64,000 nt of DNA from Carex sylvatica (GCA_964058845.1 CAXKVR010000170.1:211001-275000), one strand, 5' to 3'; shown: positions 14,101 through 26,624, counted from the first letter of the stretch. A program made the numbers and translations. The notes: generated by a model from the letters alone, not told the origin.

Positions 14101-15681
14101 CAACTCTCCAATTGAAGGTGTTCGGAGCACTCTAGTAGTGTCTCTACATGGCAAGATAATAGAATATTAATAACCCAAATACAACACTCCAATTATAGGT
14201 GTTTTGAGCACTCTAGTAGTGTCCGTAGATGAAAAGATAATTGGGCATTTACAACCCTTATACAACACTCCAAATGAATGTGTTTGGAGCACACTAGTAG
14301 TGTCCCACTATGGCAAGATAATAGGGCATTTACAACCCTAATACAATTATCCAATTGAAGGTATTCGGAGTACTCTAGTCGTGTCTCTATATGGCAAGAT
14401 AATAGAGTATTTACAACCCTAATACAACACTCCAATTGTAGGAGTTTGGAGCACTCTAGTAGTGTCTAAAGATGAAAAGATAATAGGGCATTTACAACCC
14501 TTATACAACATTCCAAATGAATGTGTTTGGAGAACTTTGATAGTGTCTCTATATGGCAAGATAATAGGGCATTTACATCCCAAATACAAAACTCCAATTG
14601 AAGTTTATGGAGCACTCTAATAGTGTCTCCCGATGACAACATAATAAGGCATTTACAACCCTAACGCAACACTCCAATTCAATGTGGTTGGAGCACACTA
14701 GTATTGTCCCACTATTGCACGATAATAGGGCATTTACAACCCTAATACAACTCTCCAATTGAAGGTGTTCGGAGCACTCTAGTAGTGTCTCTACATGGCA
14801 AGATAATAGAATATTAATAACCCTAATACAACACTCCAATTATAGGTGTTTTGAGCACTCTAGTAGTGTCCGTAGATGAAAAGATAATAGGGCATTTACA
14901 ACCCTTATACAACACTCCAAATGAATGTGTTTGGAGAACTTTGATAGTGTCTCTATATGGCAAGATAATAGGGCATTTACAACCCAAATACAACTCTCTA
15001 ATTGAAGGTGTTCGGAGCACTCTAGTAGTGTCTCTCTATGGGAAGATAATAGAATATTTACAACGCTAATACAACACTCCAATTGTAGGTGTTTGGTGCA
15101 CTCTAGTAGTGTCTATAGATGAAAAGATAATAGGGCATTTACAACCCTTATACAACACTCCAAATGAATGTGTTTGGAGAACTTTGATAGTGTCTCTATA
15201 TGGCAAGATAATAGGGCATTTACAACCCAAATACAACTCTCTAATTGAAGGTGTTCGGAGCACTCTAGTAGTGTCTCTCTATGGCAAGATAATAGAATAT
15301 TTACAACGCTAATACAACACTCCAATTGTAGGTGTTTGGTGCACTCTAGTAGTGTCTATAGATGAAAAGATAATAGGGCATTTACAACCCTTATACAACA
15401 CTCCAAATGAATGTGTTTGGAGAACTTTGATAGTGTGTCTATATGGCAAGAAAATTGGGCATTTACATCCCAAATACAACACTCCAATTGAAGTTGTTTG
15501 AACCACTCTTATAGTGTCTCCAGATGACAACATAATAAAGCATTACAACCATAATACAACACTCCAATTCAATGTGTTTGGAGCACACTAGTATGGTCCC
15601 ACTATGGCACGATAATAGGGCATTTACAACCCTAATACAACTCTCCAATTGAAGGTGTTCGGAGCACTCTAGTAGTGTCTC
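11135..15681. repeat. 81-bp satellite array, block 2, with 891-bp higher-order unit
   Basis: The array continues after the solo LTR in the phase expected from its target duplication. A clean higher-order repeat is present: about 11503-12410 matches about 12394-13301 at an offset of 891 bp, exactly 11 units of 81 bp. The block ends with the target duplication GTCTC at 15677-15681, next to the second solo LTR. No gene is seen. Confidence 0.93.
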
Positions 15682-18600
15682 TGTCACACCCCGAGATCAG
15701 GGGCATGACGGTATCGCCGTGAATATATAGATCGTATATATTCACCAGGCATTTACGATGAGATAAATGGTGTTTTTATCCCAAACCGAACACTTAATCA
15801 ATTTTATTAAATCTGAAATCAGTTTAAAACTGATCCGAAACTTTTCAAAACTTTTATACATGCCTTTGTAAATTCGATTCGATAAAACCAATAGAACAAT
15901 GACTTATCATATCAGAAAACCAAATTTTTTTTTTCTATTTATATCTACCCGGATTAGTCAGAATTATAAATATCAGGTACCGTGGAGTATAGACCCTCCA
16001 CGCCGGTCATCCCACCCGTATTCATTTAAACCCCCAAATTCATATCATGTCACAACAAAAACATATATGCAAAAGACCATATAACTTTTAAAACATAAAC
16101 TTTGAAAACATAAAAGCATACATACACATAGCATGGAAAGCATAAAGCAAGCACATAAAATTTTAAAACATAAATCGAAACCGTTTAGAAATATTTACGC
16201 AAGTCCGGTTAGCTGGATATATATACAACAAAAGTTGATCCAAGTACTAAACAAGTACAACGATCTCAAAACAGGGCATACATATACCTAACACCTCAGA
16301 TAGCTCACTGTCTGATCCCGAAAGCCTCTAGTCCTTCTTTCCTGAAATGTTTCACAAGGAAACGGGTGAGAAAAACCTTTTCGCGGTTTATCTCAGTGCC
16401 GAAGCTACTGGATTTATCAGATATTCACGTCAGAACTAAATACGGAACTAAAATCAGAGTTAAAGCATGAATGCAAAGCTTTGAATCGATAAACAAATGA
16501 ATCTACATCTTTAAATGCCTTTAAACAGAATCATCAGAAACATATCAGAATATTGGGTCTTAATTAAACTCAGATATCTGGTAGCACATGCAGATGTTCC
16601 ACCGAACTGGTCCCAGAACATACCTGCATCTGTAGGGTTACATACACCTACAGATGTCGCTCCCCGTGCAATCAAATCAGACCCTCATCTGCAGTGCTTT
16701 GGCTTAACAATTTACAAAAGACTGGTTCTTAATCAAACATTACAGTTCCAATCATACAGATATATCCTTTCCAGTATTTCGTTCCAGAAATCAGAGCAGA
16801 AATCAGAATAACAGAATCTTATCTACCACAGTTATAGTCACAGAATAACAGATCCTCATTCCAACCGGTTTGGACTCAGAGGGGTCGTTCCCCAATGCGC
16901 ATATGGTTCCCGAAATCGAAATCTAGTGTATACTCTAGATTTCGCAGAACAGAATATCACTTACAGTGATATATATATATATAATAGTAGCAATTCACTG
17001 TGGTTTCATTCTCTATCAGAATCAGAATAACAGTTCAATCGGTAAACCATACCAGAATGCAGATCAACAGATAAAACAGTTCAATTAGTTATGCAATGCT
17101 CAGATGATGCTTGAAATCAGAAATTCAAAATGCAATTTAAAAACGTCCTATTTAATTCCTAATTGAACCTCAGGAAAAATCCCGTGAACCCCCGCACCTT
17201 TGTACTTTTCATGTCGCTTACGGTTGGTCTGAACTCCTTTCGGTATTCCGGGATTCACCTGATTGTCCTGCTAAACCTGCTATAACATACAGTTACACGC
17301 TGTATTAAATCCTTACTCTATGTTCGATAAGTTACGCTTCGATCGGTACGTTTTTATGTAATTTATTTGACTTAATTCATTTCTGAATTTTCAGATTTTA
17401 TACTATGGTTGCGGCCCGCAGGAGGTCTCCTTGCGGCCCGCAAGTCACCATACACATACCATTACGGCCCGCAAAGATTGGTACAGAAGTGTTTTAAGCT
17501 TTGTTTGCAACCGAATTCCGATCGGTTTCGATCGAAACTCGTTCTAAACACCGTATATTGGTTCCTAACATGTTGTAGGTTGGTACGGTAGAGTTTTCAT
17601 ATCAATTGATATCATGTATACCTGATACCGGTTTGGTACCGGTGCTAACTTGCTCGATTAGCAAACAATTCAGATTTTTGGTTATCGATAATATACAAGA
17701 TTGGTATTCATGGTACATATACCTATCTATATCATGCAACACATATATTCTAAGTTCTTGGTACCAACTTGATTACCCAATTAACCCTCGATTCGGATCG
17801 AAACTCGGTATAACAATCGAATCGATACAAAATTGAAATGCATGATACTTATTCAATTCAAATACACATATATGACATCCTATAGTCAATTAATCATCAT
17901 GCAAATCGATTTCAATCAAAGTTAGGGTTTCGATACTCAGATTTTCAGAACTTCGATCAAATCTCAGAAAATTCGATGCAGAACGATTTAGAAACCTCAA
18001 TTATACAAATTAACACCTTAATTTCAGAATCTAAACAAACCCTAACTAAATTTTCGGATTCAAAGTGAAATCTTAAGAAATCGGTATAAAATCAAGAAAT
18101 CAACAAGTAATTCGAATGGAATTCGATCAATTCAACACGGTTTCGCATTTCTAACAAAAATCGATTCAATTCGACAATTAGGTTTTCAAGGGAGATGAAA
18201 TATACCAAATTGGAGAGAAGGAGATGATCAAGGTGGTAGTACTTTGCTCCAAACTCGATTTCGCGTACGTCTGATCGATTCGGTGTACTCGGATCTCACT
18301 TTTTTCTCTCTTCTCACCTTCTCCCTCTCTTTTCCTCTTTGTTTCCGCCACCCACCACACACAACACACACACACACGTGTACACACAAGGAGTCACGGC
18401 CAAAGGAAGAGAAAAATCAAGGTTTTGGGTTATTTTTGGCAATTTTGCAAATATGCCCATTAAACTTCCAATATTGCATATATGTAAATTTTTCAAGAAA
18501 AGCCCTTGCTTAATTTAAATAGAAATTTGCATTATAGTATATATATATATACATATAGATATATTCATATGTATAATTTAATGATCCATTTGATATTTCA

Positions 18601-18787
18601 ATTCGGATAGGTTTATTTTTATTCGATCAAATCAGAAATTCGATTCTAAATGCCTTGACTCAGAAAAAGTCAGAATAAAATTAGAAAAATATATCAAGGC
18701 ATCAGATTTAAATTCGGAAAAATTCAGATGAACTTAATATTTCGAAATTATTATTATTTTAATATTCTTAGATTTCGCTACGTCACA
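15682..18787 (-). mobile_element. Solo LTR, family C, copy 2 (inverted)
   Basis: This is the reverse complement of the element at 8023-11134 with few differences along its length. It starts TGTCACACCCCG and ends CTACGTCACA. The 5-bp direct repeat GTCTC flanks it at 15677-15681 and 18788-18792, so it is an independent insertion and not an inversion product of copy 1. It is 3106 bp long with no internal region. It lies 4.5 kb from copy 1 in opposite orientation. A short open frame near 16515-16811 (also present in copy 1) has no recognisable domain and is taken as chance. Confidence 0.88.
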
Positions 18788-20248
18788 GTCTCTATATGGC
18801 AAGATAATAGAATATTAATAACCCTAATACAACACTCCAATTGTAGGTGTTTGGAGCACTCTAGTAGTGTCTGTAGATGAAAAGATAATTGGGCATTTAC
18901 AACCCTTATACAACACTCCAAATGAATGTGTTTGGAGAACTTTGATAGTGTCTGTATATGGCAAGATAATAGGGCATTTACATCCCAAATACAACACTCC
19001 AATTGAAGGTGTTCGGAGCACTCTAGTAGTGTCTATAGATGAAAAGATAGGGCATTTACAACCCTTATACAACACTCCAAATGAATGTGTTTGGAGAACT
19101 GTGATAGTGGCCCTATATGGCAAGATAATAGGGCATTTATAACCCTAATAAAACACTCCAATTAAAAGTGTTTGGAGCACTCTAGTAGTGTCTAAAGATG
19201 ACAATATAATAGGGCATTTACAACGCAAATAAAACACTCCAAATGAATGTGTTTGGAGCAGTCCAATAGTGTCTCTAGATGGCAAGATAACAATGCATTT
19301 ACAACCATAATACAACACTCCAATTGAATTTGTTTGGAGCATCCAAGTAATGTCCCACTATGGCAAGATAATAGGGCATTTATAACCCTAATAAAACACC
19401 TCAATTGAAGGTGTTTGGAGCACTGTAGTAGTGTCTATGGATGAAAAGATAATAGGGCATTTACAACCCTTATACAACACTCCAAATGAATGGTTTTGGA
19501 GAACTTTGATAGTGTCTCTATATGGCAAGATAATATGGCATTTACAACCCAAATACAACTCTCTAATTGAAGGTGTTCGGAGCACTCTAGTAGTGTCTCT
19601 CTATGGCAAGATAATAGAATATTTACAACGTTAATACAACACTCCAATTGTAGGTGTTTGGTGCACTCTAGTAGTGTCTATAGATGAAAAGATAATAGGG
19701 CATTTACAACCCTTATACAACACTCCAAATGAATGTGTTTGGAGAACTTTGATAGTGTCTGTATATGGCAAGATAATAGGGCATTTACATCCCAAATACA
19801 ACATTCCAATTGAAGGTGTTCGGAGCACTCTAGTAGTGTCTATAGATGAAAAGATAATAGGGCATTTACAACCCTTATACAACACTCCAAATGAATGTGT
19901 TTGGAGCAGTCCAATAGTGTCTCTAGATGGCAAGATAACAAGGCATTTACAACCATAATACAACACTCCAATTGAATTTGTTTGGAGCATCCTAGTAATG
20001 TCCCACTATGGCAAGATAATAGGGCATTTATAACCCTAATAAAACACCTCAATTGAAGGTGTTTGGAGCACTGTAGTAGTGTCTATGGATGAAAAGATAA
20101 TAGGGCATTTACAACCCTTATACAACACTCCAAATGAATGTGTTTGGAGAACTTTGATATTGTCTCTATATGGCAAGATAATAGGTTATTTACATCCCTT
20201 ATACAACACTCCAAATGAATGTGTTTGGAGAACTTTGATAGTGTCTCT
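18788..20248. repeat. 81-bp satellite array, block 3
   Basis: The same satellite continues from the second solo LTR to the 3' LTR of element A, which begins at 20249. Units of the GAGCAGTCCAATAGTG type at about 19258 and 19915 show the uninterrupted target of solo LTR copy 1. No gene is seen. Confidence 0.93.
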
Positions 20249-21779
20249 TGTTCACACAAAAGCGTATGCTAGAAAGTTTTAGTACAGCAAGCTGTACTTT
20301 TTAACCTTTAATACACCTTTGGTTCATACTGCAAGTGCACAGTCCTATCGAGTAGTATATCGTCCGGTATCAATCACACGGACGGTTCAAATCTAAACTG
20401 GACTCTACTTAAATCAATTAAAGACTAGAAGTGAGAAATGGTTGGTTTTTGGTATTTAATTCCTAATCAGGTCAATAACAGTAATTAAATGAAAGACAGT
20501 AAATAAACTTTGTTTAAATCAATATAAAAGACGTTTTCAGGGTTTCAGACTTATCTCAGTTCTGTCTCTTAGTCCCTGACACGGACCGTGTAGTTTCTTA
20601 CACGGGTCGTATCAGCTTACACGAGTCGTGTACTGTCGTACACGGGTCGTGTACTGTCGTACACGGGTCGTGTACTGTCGTACACGGGTCGTGTGGACTT
20701 CGAGTTAATGCACCAGTCACTGTTTCTTTACGTGGTTCCTTTGTGTAAGGTTCAACTGACCAGACCTAATGTTTCTAAACCTCAACTGTCGTATGTTGGT
20801 TTATTAACTTGGTATGGAATCTGCAATATCTACCCTCTTTGGGCTCTAAACCTCAATTGTCGTATATTGGTTCGAGTTACCAAGTTACTTGTTTGGAATA
20901 CTAAAGGTAACCTCTTATCTGTCGATAAGAGGAAATGTTCACCTTCCGGCTACTAGTTGGTTTCCCCTGTCGGATCACTAATCCTACCTCATGTACTTAG
21001 TCTGGTTGAAAGATCAAATTGGACACAGTACCTTATAAATGTGGCCTCATCTAGTGGTCAAACCAAATAATAATCAAGCAATTCAAACTAAGCAATTAAA
21101 ATCAATCACAATCAAGCAAACACAAATTTCAACGTAAAAATCAAATAACTAGATGCAAAACAAAATATTCGATTACATCTTAACCCTAGAAACTAATAAA
21201 ACTACTCAAACATAGTACTAAAACAGATAACAAAGATAAAAGAATAAGAATTCATTCTAAAACCCGAAGTACAAAGAAGATCCACAACAAAAACTCGCGT
21301 CTTTTGCTTCTCAACTTCGTCTCCAAGCAATAGCCGTCAATCTCTAACCCTAGAATTGTCTCTCTGCTCCAGAATACCTTTTTGGTGCAAGAAATCCCCT
21401 TTTTATAGCCTTTGGCCTACTTTCCTTCCATCAGATTTCTTTCCAGAACTCTAGATCTCTTTCCGGATTTGTCTGATACGACCCGTGTAACATCCTGTAC
21501 GGGTCGTGTGCCTGTGTCTCTTCTGAGGTCGAGTCAGCAGTCGTGTCTGTGGTCAAGTTGAGGTTGATACGACCCACACAAAATAGTACACGACAGTGTA
21601 AACACTTCTCAAATTCTAGATTCTCCTCGATTTCATCTCATTCCTGCAAAATAAGAACAAACTTACAGCAGTACCACATTCTATGGATATTTTAATGAAA
21701 TATGACCGATTAAATGATTCTAGACACAGGTTTTGGTACAAAATATAGGTCAGAAAGTAGATACATTTGCGGGATATGA
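20249..21779 (-). mobile_element. Element A 3' LTR
   Basis: Seen on plus, it starts TGTTCACACAAAAGCGTATG, like the copies at 44662 and 51330, and ends in GGGATATGA, where the solo copy has GAGATATCA. On the sense strand it therefore runs from TCATATCC (TGATATC expected) to TTTTGTGTGAACA. It is 1531 bp. The polypurine tract lies immediately next to its 21779 end, which identifies it as the 3' LTR. Its length differs from the 1747-bp solo copy mainly because of different numbers of about 21-bp repeats. Confidence 0.88.
20578..20696. repeat. Palindrome array CACGGNCCGTG in LTR A (six copies)
   Basis: Six copies of the palindrome-like motif (R)TACACGGNYCGTGTA begin near 20580, 20601, 20620, 20641, 20662 and 20683. 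The spacings are 21, 19, 21, 21 and 21 bp. The solo copy of this LTR has eight copies at the matching place, and the truncated 5' LTR has a decayed set near 51659-51740. The spacing is close to two turns of B-DNA. Confidence 0.85.
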
Positions 21780-21825
21780 AATTCCCCCAAGCTGAAATCT
21801 TGCTTGTCCTCAAGCAAAAATCCCA
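21780..21825 (-). promoter_or_regulatory. Element A polypurine tract and adjacent hairpin
   Basis: On the sense strand the sequence before the 3' LTR reads AGCTTGGGGGAATT, a plus-strand primer (polypurine tract) directly abutting the LTR. Some 15 nt upstream is TTGCTTGAGGACAAGCAA, an inverted repeat that can fold into a seven-base-pair stem with a four-base loop. The same arrangement is present in element B. Confidence 0.85.
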
Positions 21826-23034
21826 ACTCAGGTACCAGGTAAGTCTTTGGATCAACTAAATGCAATTAAAATTCTAAATGTGAAAAATTTACGTGAGCTT
21901 GCTATTGTTAAGAACCCAGGAATCATTTTGGTCAATAACTTGGATTTCTTTGACAACTTTTGATTCACCCCACAGATTGACTAAGTTTGGGAGACGAGCT
22001 CAAAGGCGCCCAATAGGACTTATTGCCAGTACTCTTATGTTCTCCATCTTTTCAAGTTTTTATTATTATTTTTATTTTTTTTAATTATTTATTTATTTTT
22101 GCGTACACCATGAATACACACATCTAATGGTATTCATTCATACCAATGGATATCCCAATCTTTCTTTATTGAAAATCCTGTTTCCCTATTTTAAAGGCAC
22201 ATTTCAGTTTCCAATCAGTTCAAGGTTTTCATCTTTTCAGGTTCTCAAAACATCCCATCTTAAGTAGTCTGTTAATTAACCATGGGGTTAGTTCCAAATT
22301 TTCAAGGTCATCCTAATTCTTTCCAAAAAATTTCAAAGGAATCCTTAATTCAAGCAATTCACGCAAATTATCCACCTATAAATGTATGAAAAAGTAAATA
22401 TGCCCTAAAAAGAAAATTAAATGAGTCCTAAATGCAAAAGTCTCCCCCCCTAAGCTTAGTCTGAGCAGTGTCCTCAATGCTTCAAGACTAAAAAGATAGA
22501 AAAGATATAAAACTCGGGGAAAAGAAAACAAACCTGGGCAACCTAGGAAGGTGGGGCGCCAGGCTAGTAGCCATGCTCCTCAAAGAAGCGCCAATCTCGC
22601 AACTGGTCCTCGATCGCCGAGAGTCATGAGCCTTGAGAAGTCAACTCGATTCGGAGGTCGGAGAGTGTGTCACCATACTCAATCTGGGTGGCCTACATGT
22701 CGAGCTGAGCGGCCTGCATGTCAAGTTAAGTGGCTCGCATCGCGAGCTGAGTGGCATGCATGGCAGAGATGAGCTGGTACATGTCCCAGGTGGTGGGGTC
22801 AGGTGGGTGAGAGGGACCGGCGGCAGAAGTACAGGCATGTACTGGTGGAGGGGATAGTGGGGCATCGAGCATCTCCACATCAGCTGTATGAGATGGGTGG
22901 TCCCGAACAGGAGGAGGGGGTGGCGGTGCACGAGCAGCCCGAGGTGGCCGTGAGAAGAGCCAGGTACTCCAGTCAACGAAAGAGAGAGAGACTGGAAAAG
23001 GTAGAGGAAACAGAGTCCGCTCATCGGGCATACG
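21826..23034 (-). other. Element A untranslated 3' region between env-like ORF and polypurine tract
   Basis: About 1.2 kb without a credible reading frame. It shares blocks with element B in otherwise diverged sequence. One is around 21986-22050, with GGAGACGAGCTCAAAGGCGC. The other, 22441-22482, reads on the sense strand as GCATTGAGGACACTGC followed by AAGCTTAGGGGGGG, a second hairpin-plus-G-tract module. Low-complexity T-rich sequence lies at 22055-22095. The 22500-23034 part carries proline/serine-rich remnants of the env-like C-terminus. Confidence 0.7.
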
Positions 23035-24144
23035 CTAGAGGAAACGTCGACCAGCAGGGCCGTGCTCAACCTTGATGAACTTGTATGAGCGGAAAGCATC
23101 GATAGTCAACAGACGGGGACCGCTGCAGAGGTCATCATCGACGATCTGCACCCCTAATCGGTCCGCGATGAGGGTAACATAGGCGCTAATGGTAACAGCA
23201 CCTCCCAGCCTCGTAGAGCGCTGCTGACGGAGCCAGTGGTGGATCATGATGAGCATCAGATCGGGCCGCTTGAGCTCGCCGTCTGGGCGGAGCATGTGAT
23301 CCAACAACTGGAGGTCCTTGACGTTGGCACGGGCAACTGTCTCGCCTCGTGCAAAGATGGTGCCACCCAGAATTCGGAGGATGCAGCGGAGGACTGGGTG
23401 AGGGACATTCAGACCCTTGAACTCCTTGTTGACCACTGAACTGGGCTCCATGCTAGAGATCAGGTTCCATAAATGGTCCTTGTCGAGATCCCCATGGAAG
23501 GAGAGGGATGTAGTCTGGGGGTCAGCCGCAAAACCGAACCACTCACGTAGAGTAGAGACCCAGACACGGTGAGACTGATGGCAGAGCTGAAACTTGATGT
23601 AAGAACGATCATTGTTGTTCCACTTGAGCTCGAGAGAAGAGAGAAACTCATGCATGAGTTTCCTGTAGCCAAACATGTCAATAGCCCAGAAAGCAGGAGT
23701 AATCCCGATCCGTCCCGTAAGGCGAAGGAACTCCTCTATGCTGAAGGTGCGAAGGGCCGCGAAGTCGACTACCCGAGTGTTCTCAATCTTTCTCTACCGT
23801 AGGAGGTCAAAATAACCAAACTGGCGACGCGTGGGTATGGGGAAATACTCGGCCACATATGCGTCGGCCCTATCAATATAGCCCTCAGAGGGGGTGTTGC
23901 GCTCCTCAGTGTCAAAGGAACTCGAGCCAGAATGAGAGGGGTGATATGAAGAGTGGTGAGAAGAGTGATGAGAGGAGGAAGAAGAGGACGACTGAGGAGG
24001 GGAAGAACGGGAGGACGAGGTACGGGCCGATGTAGTGCTGTCAGGCCTAGAAGGAGTGGGCGTGCGTGCACGTTGTTGTTGCTCGGCACGGAGAGCGAGC
24101 TACCGCCGCTCATTGGCGTGCTTGGAATGGCGTTCGTTGAACAT
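23035..24144 (-). pseudogene. Env-like third ORF of element A (Athila ORF after integrase)
   Basis: The reading frame starts at the ATG at 24142-24144 and ends at 23035, about 370 codons. Two in-frame TAG stops interrupt it, at 24100-24102 and 23794-23796. The N-terminal third is rich in Ser, Arg and Pro. The core contains EFLSSLELK, HRVW, EWFGF, VPHPVLR, TIFARGE and HHWLRQQ, matching element B's ORF of similar length with EFLSSLELK, EWFGF, IPHPVLR, TIFARGE and QHWLGQQ. Athila elements carry an ORF of this position and type; its function is unproven, and the name env-like reflects only its place after pol. I see no clear signal peptide or transmembrane segment in this part. Element B is inserted 51 bp upstream of the ATG, so it is cut off from the rest of A. 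Confidence 0.72.
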
Positions 24145-24194
24145 GGTGCTTTGGAGGGTCGATACGGGTCGGACAGGTAATGGTACGGGTCGGA

Positions 24195-25654
24195 TGATCG
24201 CATTGGAATATATGCTACAAAGTTTCAGTATAGCAAGTTATACTTTTTAAACCTTTGTTATACTCTGTCAATTTAGATAGCAAGTGTACTATCCTGTCGT
24301 TGAGTATGCTCAGGTATCGATCCACAGGGACGGAAGAAAAATACTGGACTTATCCTAAAATCACTTAAGATTCTAGAAGTGAGAGAGATTGGTTTGGATT
24401 TAGTTCTAACAATTCTACTGATTTATGACAAGTTTAAAAGACAATAAAAGATAATTAAAGTTGTTTTCAATTGATAAAAGGGCATTTCCAGGGTTCAGAT
24501 TTCATTTATGTTCAGCCTCGAGGCATACGGCCCGTACAGATTCCCATACGGTCCGTATGGGACCTCGAGTTGATGCTGCAGCTACTGTTTCCTGTGTTGA
24601 TACTATGTTTAGGGTTTCTTTTCGACCAGATCTAGATACCTAACCTCAACTTTCGCATTTTGGCCTAATACCCAATTACCGGACTCAAGTACTTCCCTCT
24701 TAGATGCGTTAAACCTCAACTTTCGCATTTTGGCCTAATTTATCTAAGTTACTTGTTAGTTTACTAAAAGTATCCAAGGACTTTCGCCTCAAGGAAAGTT
24801 TCACCTTTCGGGTACTCCTTGGTTTCACCCTACTTCATATACTTTATTCGGTTGAAATGAATGTCATAGACTTGGCTCCTAACACTTAGATGTGCGCATT
24901 CATCTAACAGGATGACTAATCAATTCAAGCAAGCACAAATAAAGCAATAAAAAATACTACACAACATAGTAAAAACAAGCATTCAACACAAGATCCAAGT
25001 AGCATGCAAGCAAAACTAAACTAGAAACTACATCTTACCCCTAGAAACAAAGTAAATTAGCTACTCATGTTCATGAGATAACACAAATAATAAGAAATAA
25101 AAGAGTTCATGACAAAACAGTGGAAAATCCGAAGATCCGTTCCAAACTCGCGTTCTTCCCTTCTCCTCTTCTTTTCCTCCTGTCCAAGCCACCTAGCAAG
25201 AATGAATGATGGAAAGTTATTGATTGATTCCCCCTTTTCTGTTGTGGAATATCTCCTTTAATGTCCCAGATCACGCCTCCAGGGGTTTCCTTTTCTGCTC
25301 CTCAAATCGTGCTCAATTCAGATTCCAGCTGGATTTTCCGAATCAGCGTTGTACGGCCCGTACAGGATCCTGTACGGACCGTATGCCTGGCTTTGACTTG
25401 GAGATTTTGTGCCTCTGTTGTGGATCATTCTGTGTGGTTGGGCAGATCTTGTACGGTATGTACAGAATATCATACGGACCGTATGAAAAGTAGTCAAAAG
25501 CAGTTTTTCGCCCTTTTTCCTGCAAAATACCAAACAAAGCATAGCAGTACCACATTTCATCGAAATACAAGTAAAAAGTCCACATTCATAGGCTTTAAAG
25601 CACATGTTTCATTGTAAATTAGGGTCATAATTTAGATATAATATGAAGATATCA
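24195..25654 (-). mobile_element. Element B 3' LTR
   Basis: 1460 bp, with TGATC...GATATCA ends seen on plus. It abuts the polypurine tract at 25655. It carries palindrome pairs at 24524/24545, 25351/25372 and 25451/25471, all of the TACGGNCCGTA type with 21-bp spacing. Compared with the 5' LTR it has an extra stretch near 25127-25140 and scattered substitutions. Confidence 0.93.
24524..24559. repeat. Palindrome pair TACGGNCCGTA in LTR B
   Basis: CATACGGCCCGTAC at 24524 and CATACGGTCCGTATG at 24545, exactly 21 bp apart. The same pair lies at about 34735-34770 in the 5' LTR. A further pair at 25351/25372 forms a nearly perfect 34-nt compound palindrome around AGGATCCT. Confidence 0.85.
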
Positions 25655-25695
25655 AATTCCCCCAAGCTTGAACTTTGCTTGTCCTCAAGCAAAAA
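25655..25695 (-). promoter_or_regulatory. Element B polypurine tract and adjacent hairpin
   Basis: The sense strand reads AAGCTTGGGGGAATT directly before the 3' LTR, a classic plus-strand primer. TTGCTTGAGGACAAGCAA lies just upstream and can form a short hairpin. Position and sequence match element A. Confidence 0.88.
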
Positions 25696-26624
25696 TTCTA
25701 AGTTAGGTGTGGTTTTGGTTGTTGGACTTACCTAAATGCAAGTTAATCTACCAAGAGGAAAAATGTGCATGATCTTGCGTTCGTTAGAAATCTACTAGAG
25801 TCATTTTGGATAGTAATTTGGTTTCCTTTGGTCAACTTTGATTCACCCCACAATTCAATTGATCAAACCCTAACTTCAAGAATGTATTGCTATTTGTAAG
25901 AACTAAGCAATCAAACGCATCAATAGTTCATTCTTTTATCAAATTTATGCCCTCATTTGTGGTGATTTGTTTTTCTTTGAATTCCCCTAAGCTTGGAACA
26001 AGCTTAGGTCAGAAAGTCACGGACTTTGTGTGTTGATGTATGCAAAAGTTCTTTCTTTTCTTTTTTTAGGTTTGGGAGACGAGCTCAAAGGCGCCCAACA
26101 CGGCTTATTGCCAGTACTCTTATATTCTCCATCTTTTCATTTTTTCTCAAAATTTTTTTTTATCTTTCATCTTCGTATACATCATGAATACACACATCCA
26201 ATGATATTCACTCATACCAATGGATGTCCAAATCTTTCTATTGTTTTGAAATCCCATTTTTCTATTTTTACAAGGCATGTTCCGGTTTCAAATGCTTTCT
26301 TGGTGCAATTCGATTCAATTCTACAAAGTCACAAAACAGACTATCGTATACAGTTCTTTCAACCAAACGTGTGGTTATTTCCAATTTCCCAAATTCAACC
26401 ATGCCACAACCAGAATTTCTCAAATTGGAACCTAATTCTCGCAATTCACACAGATTTTATCCTCAAAACATGCAAACATAAAAACAAACTAAAACAAACT
26501 AAATGCAAAATAAATAAAATAACTAATTACCCCCCCAAGCTTAGTCCGAGCATTGCCCTCAATGCGTCATGACATGCAAGTAAGTAAAGTAAGAAGGTAG
26601 AAGCTGGGGTAGGGAAAAACCTGA
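25696..26624 (-). other. Element B untranslated 3' region
   Basis: About 0.9 kb between the env-like ORF and the polypurine tract with no credible reading frame. It shares a conserved block with A at about 26069-26135 (GGAGACGAGCTCAAAGGCGC). At 26530-26566 the sense strand gives GCATTGAGGGCAATGC, a perfect short inverted repeat, followed by AAGCTTGGGGGGG. A third variant, CCCCTAAGCTTGGAACAAGC, lies at about 25984-26003. Confidence 0.7.

Noticed and set aside
1..20248. Regular repeats suggesting a CRISPR array
   Set aside because: Units are contiguous 81-bp tandem repeats without unique spacers, and the window is eukaryotic.
20249..21779. Independent solo LTR instead of a 3' LTR
   Set aside because: A polypurine tract, hairpin and env-like ORF follow directly in the right orientation, so it belongs to element A.
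22551..23075. Plus-strand frames over the env-like region of A
   Set aside because: They overlap the conserved minus-strand frame and show only composition-driven sequence.
25224..25617. Overlapping frames of 90-120 codons in LTR B
   Set aside because: They are present only because of the repeated YGPY-like translation of the palindromes; an LTR without other coding signs.
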